64,000 nt of DNA from Actinokineospora baliensis (GTDB lineage: Bacteria > Actinomycetota > Actinomycetes > Mycobacteriales > Pseudonocardiaceae), in NCBI RefSeq assembly GCF_016907695.1, contig NZ_JAFBCK010000001.1, forward strand, positions 6,684,001 through 6,748,000, given 5' to 3'. Under the pieces are notes generated by a model that was given only the letters and a program-made list of their open reading frames with translations, was not told the origin of the DNA and searched no databases. Positions 46,962 through 57,253 of this stretch are shown here, in pieces (the first letter of the stretch is position 1; each line of letters begins with the position of its first letter). The position numbers and the translations under genes are program-made.

Positions 46962-47786
46962 TCAGCCGGCCTCGGCGCGCGGGCCGAAGGAGTAGCCGCT
47001 CTGCTGTCCCGCGCCGCGCGCCTCCGTGGTCGGCGCCGCGGAACCGCGGTCGCCGAGCTCGCGCAGGCTGGACTCCAGGAACGTCTTGAGCCGGGTCCGG
47101 TACTCGCGCTCAAAGGTGCGCAGCTCGTCGATCTTCTTCTCCAGCGTGGTCCGCTCGGCCTGCACGGCACCGATGATCTCGGTGTGCTGGCGCTGGGCGT
47201 CGCGCTCGAGCGTGGTGGCCTTCTCACGGGCCTGCCGCTCCAGCGTCTCGGCCCGCGTCCGCGCGTCGTTGAGCATGGTCTCGGCCCGGGTGCGGGCCTC
47301 GTTGACCATGGTGTCGGACTTCGCCCTGGCCTCCGAGAGCAGCTGCTCGGACTTGGTGCGCGCCTCGGCGAGCATCCCGTCCGCCTCGGCCTTGGCCTCA
47401 CCGGTGAGCCGGTCGGCCATCTCCTGCGCCAGGCCGAGCACCTTGGCCGCCTGCACGTGGTGATCGCCACCACCGCCGGGGCTGGTCTGCTCCAGCGAGC
47501 TCGGCGGCGGCACCGGCTGCAGCCGCCTGGGCTCCTCCACGGCGCGGACCGGGGCGACGGTGGCCCCGGCGGTGCGGGCGTCCTCCAGGTCGGCGCGGGT
47601 GGACTCCAGCTGCGCGTCGAGCTGCTCGACCTGCGCGCGCAGGTCGTTGTTCTCCTCGATCAGGCGGGACAGCTCCACCTCGACCAGGTCGAGGAACGCG
47701 TCCACCTCGTCCTCGTTGTAGCCCCGCTTGCCGATGGGAGGCTTGCTGAACGCGACGTTGTGCACGTCAGCGGGGGTCAACGACAT
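46962..47786 (-). CDS. divIVA: DivIVA / Wag31 polar growth protein
   Basis: 274 residues. N-terminal lipid-binding domain ([38 protein letters not shown], residues 2-40) with the conserved GYNEDEVD; a Gln/Ser/Pro linker (~60-110); then a long coiled coil (115-250) rich in heptads such as [20 protein letters not shown]. Wag31 marks curved membranes at cell poles and recruits elongation proteins in actinobacteria. The C-terminal tail is short and Ala/Gly-rich. Last gene of the dcw cluster, followed by a strong hairpin. Confidence 0.96.
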   Translation of the reverse strand: MSLTPADVHNVAFSKPPIGKRGYNEDEVDAFLDLVEVELSRLIEENNDLRAQVEQLDAQLESTRADLEDARTAGATVAPVRAVEEPRRLQPVPPPSSLEQTSPGGGGDHHVQAAKVLGLAQEMADRLTGEAKAEADGMLAEARTKSEQLLSEARAKSDTMVNEARTRAETMLNDARTRAETLERQAREKATTLERDAQRQHTEIIGAVQAERTTLEKKIDELRTFEREYRTRLKTFLESSLRELGDRGSAAPTTEARGAGQQSGYSFGPRAEAG

Positions 47787-47834
47787 CTGATCACCTCACG
47801 CACTCCAGGGCTGCGGCCATCCGAGGTGTCCCCG

Positions 47835-48119
47835 TCATCCCGGATACGCCAGTCGCATCAGAATGAATACGACCAACAGCAGCACCATAATCGATAGGTC
47901 CAGGCCCACGCCTCCGATCCGGATCGTCGGGATGAGCCGACGGACCAGACGTACCGGAGGATCGGTCACTGTGTAGATGGTCTCCAGCGTTACCGCAACC
48001 CCACCCGCGGGCCGCCAGTCCCTGGCGAACGTGCGGACGAGCTCCACCACGACTCGCGCGGTGAGCAGCAGCCAGAAGGCGAACAACACCCAGAAGGCGG
48101 CGAGCAGCAGTGGTTCCAC
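47835..48119 (-). CDS. YggT family membrane protein
   Basis: 94 residues with two YggT-type hydrophobic regions (about 6-30 and 70-92). Conserved VRTFARDWRP and TDPPVRLVRRLIP between them. YggT proteins are linked to division and osmotic tolerance; here the gene is in the usual actinobacterial place between sepF and divIVA (Rv2146c-like). GTG/ATG start 48119. Confidence 0.9.
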   Translation of the reverse strand: MEPLLLAAFWVLFAFWLLLTARVVVELVRTFARDWRPAGGVAVTLETIYTVTDPPVRLVRRLIPTIRIGGVGLDLSIMVLLLVVFILMRLAYPG

Positions 48120-48138
48120 GGGTCAACTGTGCCATCAC

Positions 48139-48759
48139 TCAGGTTCGGGTGGCGAACCCACCCTCGGCCAACCGCCGCTTGTCCTCAGCGGTGGGGTCGG
48201 CGTTGGGTGGTGAGATCAAGAACACCTTGTTGGTGACCTTGTCCATCGAGCCGCGCATGGCGAACGCGAGGCCCGCCGCGAAGTCCACCAGGCGCTTGGC
48301 GTCCGCGTCGTCCATCTCGGTGAGGTTCATGATCACCGGTCGGCCGTCGCGGTAGTGCTCGCCGATCGTGCGCGCCTCGATGTAGCTGCGCGGGTGCAGC
48401 GTGATCACCCGACCGAGTGGATATCCGGCCGGTTCCGGCTGGCGCGGCCTGCTCGGCTGCTCGCGGCGCGGTTCCACCGCGAGCGCGCCGTGCGTCTGCG
48501 GGTCCGGCACGGTCGCGGGGGTCCACGCCGGGCGCGGCCGCCCCCGCTCCGCGGGCTCGTAGTCGTCCTCGACCTCGTCGCGGTAGCCACCGCGCTGGCC
48601 GCCGAACCACCGGCGCCGACCACCCGGGTAGTCCTCGAACTCGTCCTCGGCGTAGTCCGGGCGGTAGCCGCGCCGGTCGTACTCCTCGGCCTCGTAGTCG
48701 TCGAGCTCGTCCGCCGGGACCATGCCGAAGTAGGCCTTCAGCTTCTGCAGCGTGCTCAT
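48139..48759 (-). CDS. sepF: Cell division protein SepF
   Basis: 206 residues from ATG 48759 with GGAGGAA upstream; the open frame above is excluded. N-terminal amphipathic helix MSTLQKLKAYFGM (membrane binding), a long disordered Asp/Arg/Tyr/Gly linker (20-110), and the SepF core (TLHPRSYIEARTIGEHYRDGRPVIMNLTEMDDADAKRLVDFAAGLAFAMRGSM), ending with the VTNKVFLISP strand. SepF anchors FtsZ to the membrane in actinobacteria, which lack FtsA. Sits between yggS and yggT. Confidence 0.95.
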   Translation of the reverse strand: MSTLQKLKAYFGMVPADELDDYEAEEYDRRGYRPDYAEDEFEDYPGGRRRWFGGQRGGYRDEVEDDYEPAERGRPRPAWTPATVPDPQTHGALAVEPRREQPSRPRQPEPAGYPLGRVITLHPRSYIEARTIGEHYRDGRPVIMNLTEMDDADAKRLVDFAAGLAFAMRGSMDKVTNKVFLISPPNADPTAEDKRRLAEGGFATRT

Positions 48760-48870
48760 GCCGTTCCTCCGGTTCCCCGAGCGTGGTCGTGCGTGTGCTT
48801 GTCCGACTACCACGTCCCCGCAAGCCTCAACCCCGGGTGTGGCGATCTTGCCCGCCGGGGTCCGTTCTTG

Positions 48871-49599
48871 CTATGGGGAGGCTAGCCCGCGTCCCCCCAG
48901 CAGCGCGGTTCCGACACGCACGCACGTCGACCCGTAGTCGATCGCCCGCTCCAGGTCGTTACTCATGCCGCAGGACAGTTCCACGGCCGAGGGGAACTCG
49001 GCGCGCAGGCTGCCTGCCACACCCGCAAGACGTTCGAAGGCCGCCGAAGGTTCCATGCCCAACGGCGCCACGGCCATGATCCCGCGGAGGCGGAGATCAC
49101 TCGATCGAATTACCCGCTCGGCCAACGCGGGCAAGCCGTCGAGGGGGCAGCCGCCGCGCTCGGGGTCGCCGTCGATGCTCGCCTGCAGCAGCACCTCCAG
49201 CGGCGCCGTGCGCTCCCCCTCGGCGAGCGCTGCGGTGGTGGCCTTGCCGAGCGCCTCGACGAGCCGCTCGGAGTCCGCGGACTGCACCTGGGCGGCCCAC
49301 CGGACCACGGACCTGGCCTTGTTGCGCTGCAGCCTGCCCACCATGTGCCAGCGGGGCGCGGCGTCGGGGCGCAGCGCGGACATCGCCTCGGCCTTGGGAC
49401 CCGCCTCCTGCTCCCGGTTCTCGGCCAGGTCGAGCACGCCGAGGTCGACCAGGACCGCAGCGTCCTCGACCGGGAAGGTCTTGGTGACCGCCAGCAGCCG
49501 CACCTCGGCGGGGTCGCGCCCGGCCGCGGCGCAGGCGGCGGCGATGCGGGCCCGGACCTCGGCCAGGTTCGCGGCGATCTCGGCGGCCCGGTCGGTCAC
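48871..49599 (-). CDS. YggS-family PLP homeostasis protein
   Basis: 242 residues from GTG 49599, which overlaps the pgeF stop (GTGA). PLP binds the lysine of RLLAVTKTFP (around residue 37); GENREQE-like segment LAENREQEAGPKAEAM and HMVGRLQRNKARSV are conserved, as is MGMSNDLE-like LSCGMSNDLERAI. A non-catalytic TIM-barrel protein that buffers free pyridoxal phosphate. Standard neighbour of sepF and pgeF. Confidence 0.95.
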   Translation of the reverse strand: MTDRAAEIAANLAEVRARIAAACAAAGRDPAEVRLLAVTKTFPVEDAAVLVDLGVLDLAENREQEAGPKAEAMSALRPDAAPRWHMVGRLQRNKARSVVRWAAQVQSADSERLVEALGKATTAALAEGERTAPLEVLLQASIDGDPERGGCPLDGLPALAERVIRSSDLRLRGIMAVAPLGMEPSAAFERLAGVAGSLRAEFPSAVELSCGMSNDLERAIDYGSTCVRVGTALLGGRGLASP

Positions 49600-50312
49600 G
49601 GCTGCACCCAGGTGACCGCGGCCAATCGCCCAGTGGTGCCTTCCCTGCGGTGACTGAACAGCGAGCGGTCCTCTGTGGTGCACCTCGGGTCGATGCCGAT
49701 GCGGGCCACGCCCGCGTCCGCGAGCTGCCGCCACAGGCCTGCCCGCAGGTCGAGCCCCGGCGTGCCCTTGCGGGTGCGGCAGGCGCTGCCCGGCAGGTGC
49801 TTCTCCACGTCGGTCTGCATGTCCTGCGGGACCTCGTAGCACTCACCGCAGATGGACGGGCCGAGCAGGACCTCCACGCGGCGAACGTCGGCTCCGGCAC
49901 CAGCCATGGCCTCGAGCGCGGCCGGGACAACGCCGACCCGCGCGCCTACGCGCCCGGCGTGCACCGCGCCGACGACCCCGGCCTCGGGGTCCGCCAGCAG
50001 CACGGGGACGCAGTCGGCGACGAGCACCACGAGGGCGAGCCCGGCCTCTGCGGTCACGACTGCGTCGGTCGCTTCGAGCTTGTCCTCGACCGGCCCGGAG
50101 ACGACGCCCACGGTGCGGCCGTGCACCTGCTCCATCCACACCAGGCGGTCGGCGGGCAGACCCAGCTCGGCCGCCAACCGGTCGCGGTTGGCGGCCACCG
50201 CGGCCGGGGCGTCGCCGACGTGGTCGCCCAGGTTGAACGTGTCGTAGGGCGCCGTGGACGCCCCACCTTCGCGTGTTGTGACCACGCGTCGAATCCGCAC
50301 ACCGCACCCCAC
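49596..50312 (-). CDS. pgeF: Peptidoglycan editing factor PgeF (YfiH/YlmD family)
   Basis: 238 residues. Multicopper-like fold with active-site residues in VWMEQVHG, VLVADCVPVLLAD, GAVHAGRVGARVG and GPSICGECYEV; the His-Cys-His zinc site is intact. YfiH-family proteins have purine nucleoside phosphorylase and oxidoreductase activities and were proposed to remove wrongly made precursors from peptidoglycan synthesis. GTG starts at 50312 and 50300 are both possible. Directly downstream of ftsZ. Confidence 0.93.
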   Translation of the reverse strand: MGCGVRIRRVVTTREGGASTAPYDTFNLGDHVGDAPAAVAANRDRLAAELGLPADRLVWMEQVHGRTVGVVSGPVEDKLEATDAVVTAEAGLALVVLVADCVPVLLADPEAGVVGAVHAGRVGARVGVVPAALEAMAGAGADVRRVEVLLGPSICGECYEVPQDMQTDVEKHLPGSACRTRKGTPGLDLRAGLWRQLADAGVARIGIDPRCTTEDRSLFSHRREGTTGRLAAVTWVQP

Positions 50313-50367
50313 ACCCGCTAGGAGTCCTTACCCGCCAAACCTAGCGTCCCCGGGGTGGCGGGTGGAG

Positions 50368-51729
50368 CTACCGCCGCATGAACGGCGGCACGTCCACCTC
50401 GTCGTCGGGGTCCTCGGTGACCGGGACGGCCCGGCCTGCCACGCCGCCCTGGCTGGCCCGCACACTGGGCATGGGCTGGGCGGCCACGCTGCCCTGGGTG
50501 TAGTCCTGCCGGTAGGTCGGCGCCTGCTGGTGCACGGGCTGCTGCTGGGCGGGCTGCTGGTGCACCGCCTGCTGGTGGACCGGCTGCTGGTGCACGGGCT
50601 GCTGGTGCTGGACCTGCTGCTGGTAACCCTGCTCCGGCAACGCCACCGGCGCCGGGGTCGGCTCGGGCTGCGGGACCGGCTGGTGCTGCTGGGTGGCGAC
50701 CTGCCCGGACTGCGCGGACACCGTGTTCTGGGCGCTGCCCTTGGTGCCGAACGCCGTCGGGTCCAGCTTCTTGTGCGTCGGGCCGCCGCTGTCGAAGCCC
50801 GCAGCGATGACGGTCACCCTGACCTCGTCGCCGAGCGAGTCGTCGATCACCGTGCCGAAGATGATGTTGGCCTCCGGGTGGGCGGCCTCCTGCACCAGCG
50901 ACGCGGACTCGTTGATCTCGAACAGGCCCAGGTCGGAGCCGCCCGCGATGGCCAGCAGCACGCCGTGCGCGCCGTCCATGGACGCCTCGAGCAGCGGCGA
51001 GTTGATCGCCTTCTCCGCCGCGGTCACCGCCCGGCCCTCGCCGCGCGCCGAGCCGATGCCCATCAGCGCGCTGCCCGCGCCGGACATGACGCTCTTGACG
51101 TCGGCGAAGTCCAGGTTGATCAGACCGGGGGTGGTGATCAGGTCGGTGATGCCCTGGACACCGGAGAGCAGCACCTCGTCCGCGGAGCGGAAGGCGTCCA
51201 TCAGGCTCACGCCGACGTCGCCGAGCTGCAGCAGCCGGTCGTTGGGGATCACGATGAGCGTGTCGCACTCGTTGCGCAGCTCGGTGATGCCGTCCTCGGC
51301 CTGCCTGGCCCGCCGCTTGCCCTCGAAGGAGAACGGGCGGGTGACCACGCCGATGGTGAGCGCGCCGAGCTTGCGGGCGATCGAGGCCACGACGGGGGCG
51401 CCGCCGGTGCCGGTGCCGCCGCCCTCACCCGCGGTCACGAAGACCATGTCGGCCCCCTTGAGGACCTCCTCGATCTCCTCGCGGTGGTCCTCGGCGGCCT
51501 TGTGCCCGACCTCGGGGTTGGCGCCCGCGCCGAGGCCCCTGGTCAGTTCCCGGCCGATGTCGAGCTTGACGTCGGCGTCGGACATCAGCAGCGCCTGCGC
51601 GTCGGTGTTCACCGCGATGAACTCGACACCCTTGAGACCGACCTCGATCATCCGGTTGACGGCGTTCACGCCGCCGCCACCGATGCCGACGACCTTTATC
51701 ACGGCGAGGTAGTTGTGCGGGGGCGTCAT
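50368..51729 (-). CDS. ftsZ: Cell division GTPase FtsZ
   Basis: 453 residues. Tubulin-like GTPase core (1-315): [21 protein letters not shown]-binding [14 protein letters not shown] around residue 104, T7 loop [13 protein letters not shown] near 205. The disordered linker (~320-440) is strikingly rich in Gln/His/Pro with VHQQP-type repeats. The C-terminal tail [12 protein letters not shown] matches the actinobacterial tail that binds SepF/FtsW. Transcribed from a TTGACA promoter 105 bases upstream. Confidence 0.98.
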   Translation of the reverse strand: MTPPHNYLAVIKVVGIGGGGVNAVNRMIEVGLKGVEFIAVNTDAQALLMSDADVKLDIGRELTRGLGAGANPEVGHKAAEDHREEIEEVLKGADMVFVTAGEGGGTGTGGAPVVASIARKLGALTIGVVTRPFSFEGKRRARQAEDGITELRNECDTLIVIPNDRLLQLGDVGVSLMDAFRSADEVLLSGVQGITDLITTPGLINLDFADVKSVMSGAGSALMGIGSARGEGRAVTAAEKAINSPLLEASMDGAHGVLLAIAGGSDLGLFEINESASLVQEAAHPEANIIFGTVIDDSLGDEVRVTVIAAGFDSGGPTHKKLDPTAFGTKGSAQNTVSAQSGQVATQQHQPVPQPEPTPAPVALPEQGYQQQVQHQQPVHQQPVHQQAVHQQPAQQQPVHQQAPTYRQDYTQGSVAAQPMPSVRASQGGVAGRAVPVTEDPDDEVDVPPFMRR

Positions 51730-51942
51730 CGAAGCCGCCTTCCTTGTCGTCTTCAGCTGGTCGTCTTCACGGGTCGAGATCAGTGCGGGTGCCCGGCCCG
51801 GGAACCCTCGACCTCAACCAGAGAGTGAGAGTGATGTCAACCCCGGACCTGGCAAGGAAGGTAGGCATAGGACTGGCCGCGATCCAGCCGCCACGCCGTG
51901 CGGGCTCCCGGTTGTTGGTCACCGACCGTGCGGGCACCCGGT
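51730..51942. other. ftsZ upstream region (213 bases)
   Basis: Gap between the DinB-family gene and ftsZ. It holds the probable ftsZ promoter (51812-51840). The remaining ~100 bases show no feature, except GTGCGGG/CCCGCAC-like repeats near 51897-51938. Confidence 0.4.
51812..51840 (-). promoter_or_regulatory. Probable ftsZ promoter
   Basis: Perfect -35 TTGACA (51840-51835) with a 17-base spacer to TTGAGG (51817-51812) as a weak -10. A start near 51805 gives a ~76-base leader. This resembles the ftsZ promoter layout of other actinomycetes. Confidence 0.6.
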
Positions 51943-52458
51943 TCACTCGCCGGTGGCACCGTCGAGGAATTCGCGGATCACGTCGAGGTGGCCCGCGTGC
52001 CGACCGGTCTCCTCGATCATGTGGATGAGCACCCAGCGCAGGCTGAGCTGCTTGCCGTCGCGGAACGCCACCGTGTCGTCGAGCGCCAGGCCCGCGGTGA
52101 CTTCCCGACTGCGTTCGCACTGCTGGGCGTAGTCGGCGAGCAACTCGGCCGTCGTGAGGTTCGCGGCGATCTCGAACTCCCCGTCGGGGCGCTCGGCGCT
52201 ATAGGGCGCCCTGTTGGGTTGGCCGCTGAGAGCCACCTCGAACCAGTAGGCCTCCACCCAGCGGAGGTGAGAGAGGAGACCCGCGACAGTCATCAGCGGT
52301 GATGGCAGCACCGAGCGGTGAGTGTCCGCTTCGGACAATCCCTCGGACTTGAACGCGATCGTGGCGCGCAGGTAGTCCAAGAACGCGGACAACAGTTCAC
52401 GTTCGTCGCCCTGGTACGGGGGCTCGACCCGGGGGTCGTTGACTGGGGTGTCGGTCAT
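51943..52458 (-). CDS. DinB-family (DUF664-like) protein between ftsQ and ftsZ
   Basis: 171 residues from ATG 52458. Four-helix DinB/YfiT-like fold: LLSAFLDYLRATIAFKSEGLSE, LLSHLRWVEAYWFEVALSG, and SLRWVLIHMIEETGRHAGHLDVIREFLDG, where three His (loops HLRWVE, HMIEE, HAGHLD) form the presumed metal site. Some relatives are mycothiol-dependent S-transferases. Its position inside the dcw cluster, between ftsQ (stop 52520) and ftsZ, is unusual: these two are normally adjacent or carry only short ORFs between. Confidence 0.9.
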   Translation of the reverse strand: MTDTPVNDPRVEPPYQGDERELLSAFLDYLRATIAFKSEGLSEADTHRSVLPSPLMTVAGLLSHLRWVEAYWFEVALSGQPNRAPYSAERPDGEFEIAANLTTAELLADYAQQCERSREVTAGLALDDTVAFRDGKQLSLRWVLIHMIEETGRHAGHLDVIREFLDGATGE

Positions 52459-52519
52459 GTGCGCAGTGTGGTGGACCGCGGCACGCGCGCGCACGGCATT
52501 TGCGTCCCCTGTGGACAAC

Positions 52520-53251
52520 TCAGGAGATTGTGGGGAAGTCCGGGGCGGCCACGTCGAAGGTCTTGCCCTTCTGGGTCAGCAGCGCGCCGAGCACGGCCGC
52601 TTTGTGCCCGACGTTGCCCGAGTCGCCCCACTTGACGACGCGCTGGTCGGCGAGGGTGAGCCGGACGTCGGTGGGGGTGCGGGCGGTGACCGACACCACC
52701 ATCTCGCTCAGCTGCTTCGGGATCGCCGCGAGCACCGTGGTGGCCGCCTTGGTGGCGAACTCGCCGCTCGCGTCGAGGGTGGGCAGGCCGGGCGGGGCCG
52801 CCTTGATCGTCCCGTAGTCGACGCCGCTCGCGTCGAGCAGGTGCGCGCCATCGTCGCGGACGACCACCGCCACCGGCGTGCGCTCGGTGATAACGAGTTC
52901 GACGGTGGCCGGGAAGGACCGGCGCACGTCGACGGCTCCCACCCTGGGCAGCTGGCGAACCCGTTCGGCGATCCCGTCGGAGTCCAGGCGGGCCAGGGGG
53001 GTGCCGGGTTCGATGGCGGCGGCGGCGCGCACCTCGTCGGCTGTGAGGTCCTTGATGCCGGTGACCTCGACGCTGTTGGCGCCGAGCACCGGGGTGAAGA
53101 AGACGAGCACCACCAACCCGGTGATCCCGAGCATCGAGCCGAGCACCGTCCACCGGCGGACGAGGAAGCGGCGGTCCACGCGCCTGCGCGCGGGCCGCTT
53201 GGCACCCCTGGGCCTGCGCCTGGGGCGTCCGCCGGGGACGGTGCGGGTCAT
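52520..53251 (-). CDS. ftsQ: Cell division protein FtsQ
   Basis: 243 residues. A basic cytoplasmic N-terminus ([13 protein letters not shown]), one membrane helix (~36-58, [17 protein letters not shown]), a POTRA domain starting [20 protein letters not shown] (65-135), and the beta domain. FtsQ links FtsZ-ring assembly to septal wall synthases through FtsB/L. The ATG overlaps the murC stop (ATGA), giving murC-ftsQ coupling. The DinB-type gene follows. Confidence 0.94.
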   Translation of the reverse strand: MTRTVPGGRPRRRPRGAKRPARRRVDRRFLVRRWTVLGSMLGITGLVVLVFFTPVLGANSVEVTGIKDLTADEVRAAAAIEPGTPLARLDSDGIAERVRQLPRVGAVDVRRSFPATVELVITERTPVAVVVRDDGAHLLDASGVDYGTIKAAPPGLPTLDASGEFATKAATTVLAAIPKQLSEMVVSVTARTPTDVRLTLADQRVVKWGDSGNVGHKAAVLGALLTQKGKTFDVAAPDFPTIS

Positions 53252-54660
53252 GACAGGCGCTCCAAGGCGACGAGCACCTCTGGTCCGAGCATGGTCACGT
53301 CGCCCGCGCCCATGGTCAGCACCAGGTCGCCCGCCTTGACCAGGCTCGCGACCAGATCCGGGACGCGGTCGAACGCGGGCTCGTAGTGCACCCGCTCCGG
53401 GGGAAGCGGGATCGCGTCCGCGACGAGGTGACCGCTGACGCCGGGCTTGGGCTCTTCGCGGGCGCCGAACACGTCGAGCACCACGACCTCGTCAGCCAGG
53501 CCAAGGGCCGCGCCGAACTCAGTCGCGAAGGTCTCGGTCCGCGAGTACATGTGTGGCTGGAACACCACCACTACCCGGCCGCCAGCCGCGGCGGGACGCA
53601 CCGCTCGCAGCTGCGCGTCGACCTCGGTGGGGTGGTGGGCGTAGTCGTCATAGACGCGCACGCCCGCAGCGGTGCCCTTGTACTCGAAGCGCCTACGCAC
53701 CCCACCGAAGGCGGCGATACCTTCGCCCAACTCCGCCAGCGGCGCACCCAGCTCTAGACCTGCTAGCAGGGCCGCGATGGCGTTACCGGCCATGTGCTCG
53801 CCAGGCACCGCGACCCCGAGCTGGATCTCTTGCCCGCCCAGGGTGAGGCTGGCGTGACCGCCACCGTCCGCTGGGCGGTAGTCGACGAGGGTGGCGTCCT
53901 CGGGCGCGGTCGCCAGTCGGCCGTATCGCCTTACGCGGATCCCCTTGGCCTGAGCGCGCTCGGCGAGCGCTGCGGCACCGGGGTCGTCCGCGCAGGCGAT
54001 GAGCACGCCACCAGGGGTGATCCGGTCCAGGAAGGCGTCGAAGACCGCCACATAGGCCTCGACGGTTCCGTGGTGGTCCAGGTGGTCGGCCTCCACGTTG
54101 GTCACCACGGCCACCGACGGGGAGAAGACCAGGAACGACCCGTCGCTCTCGTCCGCCTCGGCGACGAAGCTGCCGCCGGTGCCGTGGTGGGCGTTGGCAC
54201 CGGACTCATTGAGGTCGCCGCCGATGGCGAACGACGGGTCGAGCCTGCAGTGCTGCAGCGCCACGGTGAGCATCGACGTGGTCGAGGTCTTGCCGTGGGT
54301 TCCCGCGACGCACGCGACGCGGTGGCCCACCATCAGCTCCGCCAGGGCCTGCGAGCGGTGCAGCACGGTCAGCCCGCGCCGCCGGGCCTCGACCAACTCG
54401 GGGTTGGTGTCCTTGATCGCCGTGGACACGACGACCGCGGTGGGCCCACCGGGGAGCAGGTCGAGGTTCTCCGCGACCTGCCCCACCGCGATCCGCGCAC
54501 CCTGGGCGCGCAAGGTCAGGAACGTGCGGGTCTCCTTGGCGTCGGATCCCGACACCGCGGCGCCCCTGGCCAGCAGGATGCGGGCGATCCCGCTCATCCC
54601 GGCCCCACCGATCCCGATCAGGTGCGCGCGTTCGAGCGGACCCGTCACGGAGCCGCTCAC
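53248..54660 (-). CDS. murC: UDP-N-acetylmuramate-L-alanine ligase
   Basis: 470 residues. MurC adds L-Ala to UDP-MurNAc. N-terminal [15 protein letters not shown] (residues 14-28), ATP-binding [13 protein letters not shown] near 118, [11 protein letters not shown] with the catalytic Glu-Asp region, and [14 protein letters not shown] in the C-terminal domain. All Mur-ligase motifs are intact. ATGA overlaps with murG upstream and ftsQ downstream. Confidence 0.97.
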   Translation of the reverse strand: MSGSVTGPLERAHLIGIGGAGMSGIARILLARGAAVSGSDAKETRTFLTLRAQGARIAVGQVAENLDLLPGGPTAVVVSTAIKDTNPELVEARRRGLTVLHRSQALAELMVGHRVACVAGTHGKTSTTSMLTVALQHCRLDPSFAIGGDLNESGANAHHGTGGSFVAEADESDGSFLVFSPSVAVVTNVEADHLDHHGTVEAYVAVFDAFLDRITPGGVLIACADDPGAAALAERAQAKGIRVRRYGRLATAPEDATLVDYRPADGGGHASLTLGGQEIQLGVAVPGEHMAGNAIAALLAGLELGAPLAELGEGIAAFGGVRRRFEYKGTAAGVRVYDDYAHHPTEVDAQLRAVRPAAAGGRVVVVFQPHMYSRTETFATEFGAALGLADEVVVLDVFGAREEPKPGVSGHLVADAIPLPPERVHYEPAFDRVPDLVASLVKAGDLVLTMGAGDVTMLGPEVLVALERLS

Positions 54661-55787
54661 GACACGCCCTTGTGCGCCGCGTCGAGGACCATGCGGGCGA
54701 GCACGTCCGCGGCCTCGCGGTGCCCGGTGCCCTGGGCCGCCGTGCTCATGGAGGCCAGGCGGCGCGGGTCGGTCAGCATCGGGATGACCAGTTCCGCGAC
54801 CTTGGCCGGGGTGAGGTCGGCGTCGTCGACGAGGAAGGCGCCCCCGTTGTTGACCACCGGGCGCGCGTTAAGAGCCTGCTCGCCGTTGCCGATGGGCAGC
54901 GGCACGTAAACGGCAGGAAGGCCTACTGCGGACACCTCGGCCACGGTCATGGCACCGCAACGGCACAGCGCCGCGTCGGCGGCCGCGTAGGCGAGGTCCA
55001 TCCGCTCTAGGTACGGCACGGCGACGTAGGGCGGTGCTCCCGGCACCGACTGCACAGCGAGGGTGTTCTTGGGGCCGTGCGCGTGCAGGACCCCGATGCC
55101 CGCGTCGGCCAACTGCCTCGCGGCGCCGGACACGGCGTTGTTGATCGAGCGGGCGCCTTGAGAGCCACCGAACACAAGCAGGGTCGGGGCGTGCGGGTCG
55201 AGGCCGAAGAACTCGCGCGCCTTGGCCCGCAACGCGGCCCGGTCGAGGTTGATGATCGACTCGCGCAGCGGGATCCCGATGATCTCGGCGCTGGGCAGGC
55301 CGGAGTCGTCCACAGCGACCGCGACCCGCTCGGCGAAGCGCGCGCCGACCTTGTTGGCCAGGCCGACCTTGGCGTTGGAGTCGTGCACCACGATCGGCAC
55401 GCGGCCGCGCGCGGCGAGGTACGCCGGGAGGGCGACATAGCCGCCGAAGCCGACGACCACATCTGCGCCCACCCGCTCGAGGACCTCGCGGGTGGTCTTG
55501 ACCGCAGAGCGCACCTTGAGCGGCAGCTTCAGCAGGTCGACGTTGGGCTTACGGGGCATGGGGACCGGCGGGATCATCTCCAGCGGGTACCCGCGCGCGG
55601 GGACGATGGTCTTCTCCAAGCCGCGCTCGGTCCCCAGGGCGACGACACGGGCGTCCGGGCGCAGCCGCATGACCGCGTCGGCCAGCGCCAGCGCGGGCTC
55701 GATGTGCCCGGCAGTGCCACCCCCCGCGATCACCACGCACGGACCCGTGCGGGTGGGCTGACTGGCACCGGTGGGACCAACGGTCAA
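54657..55787 (-). CDS. murG: UDP-GlcNAc:lipid I N-acetylglucosaminyltransferase
   Basis: 376 residues (usual ~360). Peripheral GT-B enzyme that turns lipid I into lipid II. N-terminal [22 protein letters not shown], where GGGTAGH replaces the E. coli [34 protein letters not shown]; and the [10 protein letters not shown] acceptor loop with [23 protein letters not shown] as the nucleotide-sugar motif. The N-terminal ~15 residues are an extension. Coupled to ftsW and murC by ATGA overlaps. Confidence 0.96.
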   Translation of the reverse strand: MTVGPTGASQPTRTGPCVVIAGGGTAGHIEPALALADAVMRLRPDARVVALGTERGLEKTIVPARGYPLEMIPPVPMPRKPNVDLLKLPLKVRSAVKTTREVLERVGADVVVGFGGYVALPAYLAARGRVPIVVHDSNAKVGLANKVGARFAERVAVAVDDSGLPSAEIIGIPLRESIINLDRAALRAKAREFFGLDPHAPTLLVFGGSQGARSINNAVSGAARQLADAGIGVLHAHGPKNTLAVQSVPGAPPYVAVPYLERMDLAYAAADAALCRCGAMTVAEVSAVGLPAVYVPLPIGNGEQALNARPVVNNGGAFLVDDADLTPAKVAELVIPMLTDPRRLASMSTAAQGTGHREAADVLARMVLDAAHKGVS

Positions 55788-57253
55788 CGACGTCCTCCTT
55801 TAGCGTTCCGCGGCGTACCGCGGCTTGTCTTCTGCCGGGCAAGGGCCGCACCGCCCGCCCGTGGGTATCCCTGTCGCTCCGGCGCGCGCTTACGCGGTTC
55901 CGCCTGCGGTACGCCCCGCCGCTGCGAGGTGCCTCTAGGCGGCGTGGTGGGCCGAGCGGGCTTGCGCTTCTTGGGCGGCTTGTACGGCTCGGGCGCGGTC
56001 AGCTTCATCAGCTTGCCGAACCTGCCGGGGCCCTGTGAGCGTAGTGCCGACACGGCTTCCGGCTCGTGGCGCGCGCAGTTGGCGAGGATGCCGAACACCA
56101 GCATGGTGACCACGACCGAGGTGCCACCCGAGGAGATCAGCGGCAACGTGATGCCGGTGACCGGGAGGATCCCGACGACGTAGCCGATGTTGATCGCTGC
56201 CTGGGCGACCAGCCACACGGTGAGCGTGGCGGCGACCATCCGGACCCAGGGGTCGATGTTGCGGGTCGCGATCCGCATGCCCACTACCGCGAGCATCGCG
56301 AAAAGGCCCAGCACCAGACCGCAGCCCAGGAAACCGAGCTCGTCGCCTATGAGCGCGAAGATGAAGTCGTTGTGCACGTTGGGCAGGTAGCTGTACTTGG
56401 ACGACCCTTGGCCCAAGCCCCTGCCGAAGAACCCACCGTCAGCGAGCGCGAGCTTGGCCTGCAACGCCTGGTAGCTGGTGCCCTTGATGTCCTCTTCGGG
56501 GCTTAGGAAGCTCAGCACGCGCACAAGGCGGTAGTTGGTGCCCACTGCCAGGAGGGCAACACCAGCAAGGCCACCGAGGGCTAGGGCGCCGAAGAGCCGC
56601 ATAGGTGCCCCGGCGAACCAGAGCAGCGCGATGAGGACTACGCCCAGGGTGATCGTGCCGCCCAGGTCGGGCTGCAGCATGACCAGCGCGAACATCAGCA
56701 ACGCGACAGGTACGACAGGCACCAGCAAGTGGCGGTACCTGTGGAGAACCGCTCTCTTGAGGACCAGTACGTGCGCGCCCCACAGCGCCAACGCGACCTT
56801 GCACACCTCGACGGGCTGGAACGAGAAGGGGCCGAACTTGAACCAGCTCTGCGTGCCGTTGAGCGTGCTGCCCAACGGCGTAAGAACCGCGATCAGCAGC
56901 AAGATGCTGATCGCGAGCGCGGTGGGGCTGAGGGCCCGGATGCGCTCAAGGGGAACGCGTAGCCCTATCCAGAACAGCACCGCGCCGATGAGGACATAGA
57001 GCAGCTGCTTCTTGAAAACCGTGTAGAGCCCGGATCCGGGGGTGTTGAGCGAGACCACGGACGACGCCGACAGGACCATCACCAGGCCGAGCACCGTGAG
57101 CAGGCTGAACACGGCCAGCACGAGGTGGAACGACGCCAGCGGGCGGCCCAGCCACGCGGTGAGCGCGGACCGGACGGCGTGGACCCGCCCGGGGGCCCGT
57201 CGCGGCCGGGCGGCCGGACTGACGGCGGTGGTCGTCCCGGGGGCGGCCATCAC
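55784..57253 (-). CDS. ftsW: Septal peptidoglycan polymerase FtsW (SEDS family)
   Basis: 489 residues. Ten membrane helices from about residue 35 to 410. SEDS hallmarks: [19 protein letters not shown] with the catalytic Asp region, the [34 protein letters not shown] loop and [22 protein letters not shown] near the last helix. FtsW polymerises glycan from lipid II together with the class B PBP FtsI. A basic C-terminal tail (~410-489, Lys/Arg/Pro-rich) is typical of actinobacteria. Overlaps with murD and murG. Confidence 0.97.
   Translation of the reverse strand: MMAAPGTTTAVSPAARPRRAPGRVHAVRSALTAWLGRPLASFHLVLAVFSLLTVLGLVMVLSASSVVSLNTPGSGLYTVFKKQLLYVLIGAVLFWIGLRVPLERIRALSPTALAISILLLIAVLTPLGSTLNGTQSWFKFGPFSFQPVEVCKVALALWGAHVLVLKRAVLHRYRHLLVPVVPVALLMFALVMLQPDLGGTITLGVVLIALLWFAGAPMRLFGALALGGLAGVALLAVGTNYRLVRVLSFLSPEEDIKGTSYQALQAKLALADGGFFGRGLGQGSSKYSYLPNVHNDFIFALIGDELGFLGCGLVLGLFAMLAVVGMRIATRNIDPWVRMVAATLTVWLVAQAAINIGYVVGILPVTGITLPLISSGGTSVVVTMLVFGILANCARHEPEAVSALRSQGPGRFGKLMKLTAPEPYKPPKKRKPARPTTPPRGTSQRRGVPQAEPRKRAPERQGYPRAGGAALARQKTSRGTPRNAKGGRR

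Noticed and set aside
50530..50660. CRISPR-like repeats in ftsZ
   Set aside because: In-frame codon repeats of the Gln/His linker, without unique spacers of fixed length.
50254..51828. 524-codon plus-strand ORF opposite ftsZ
   Set aside because: Antisense to ftsZ; its repetitive Leu/His/Gly section mirrors the FtsZ linker repeats.
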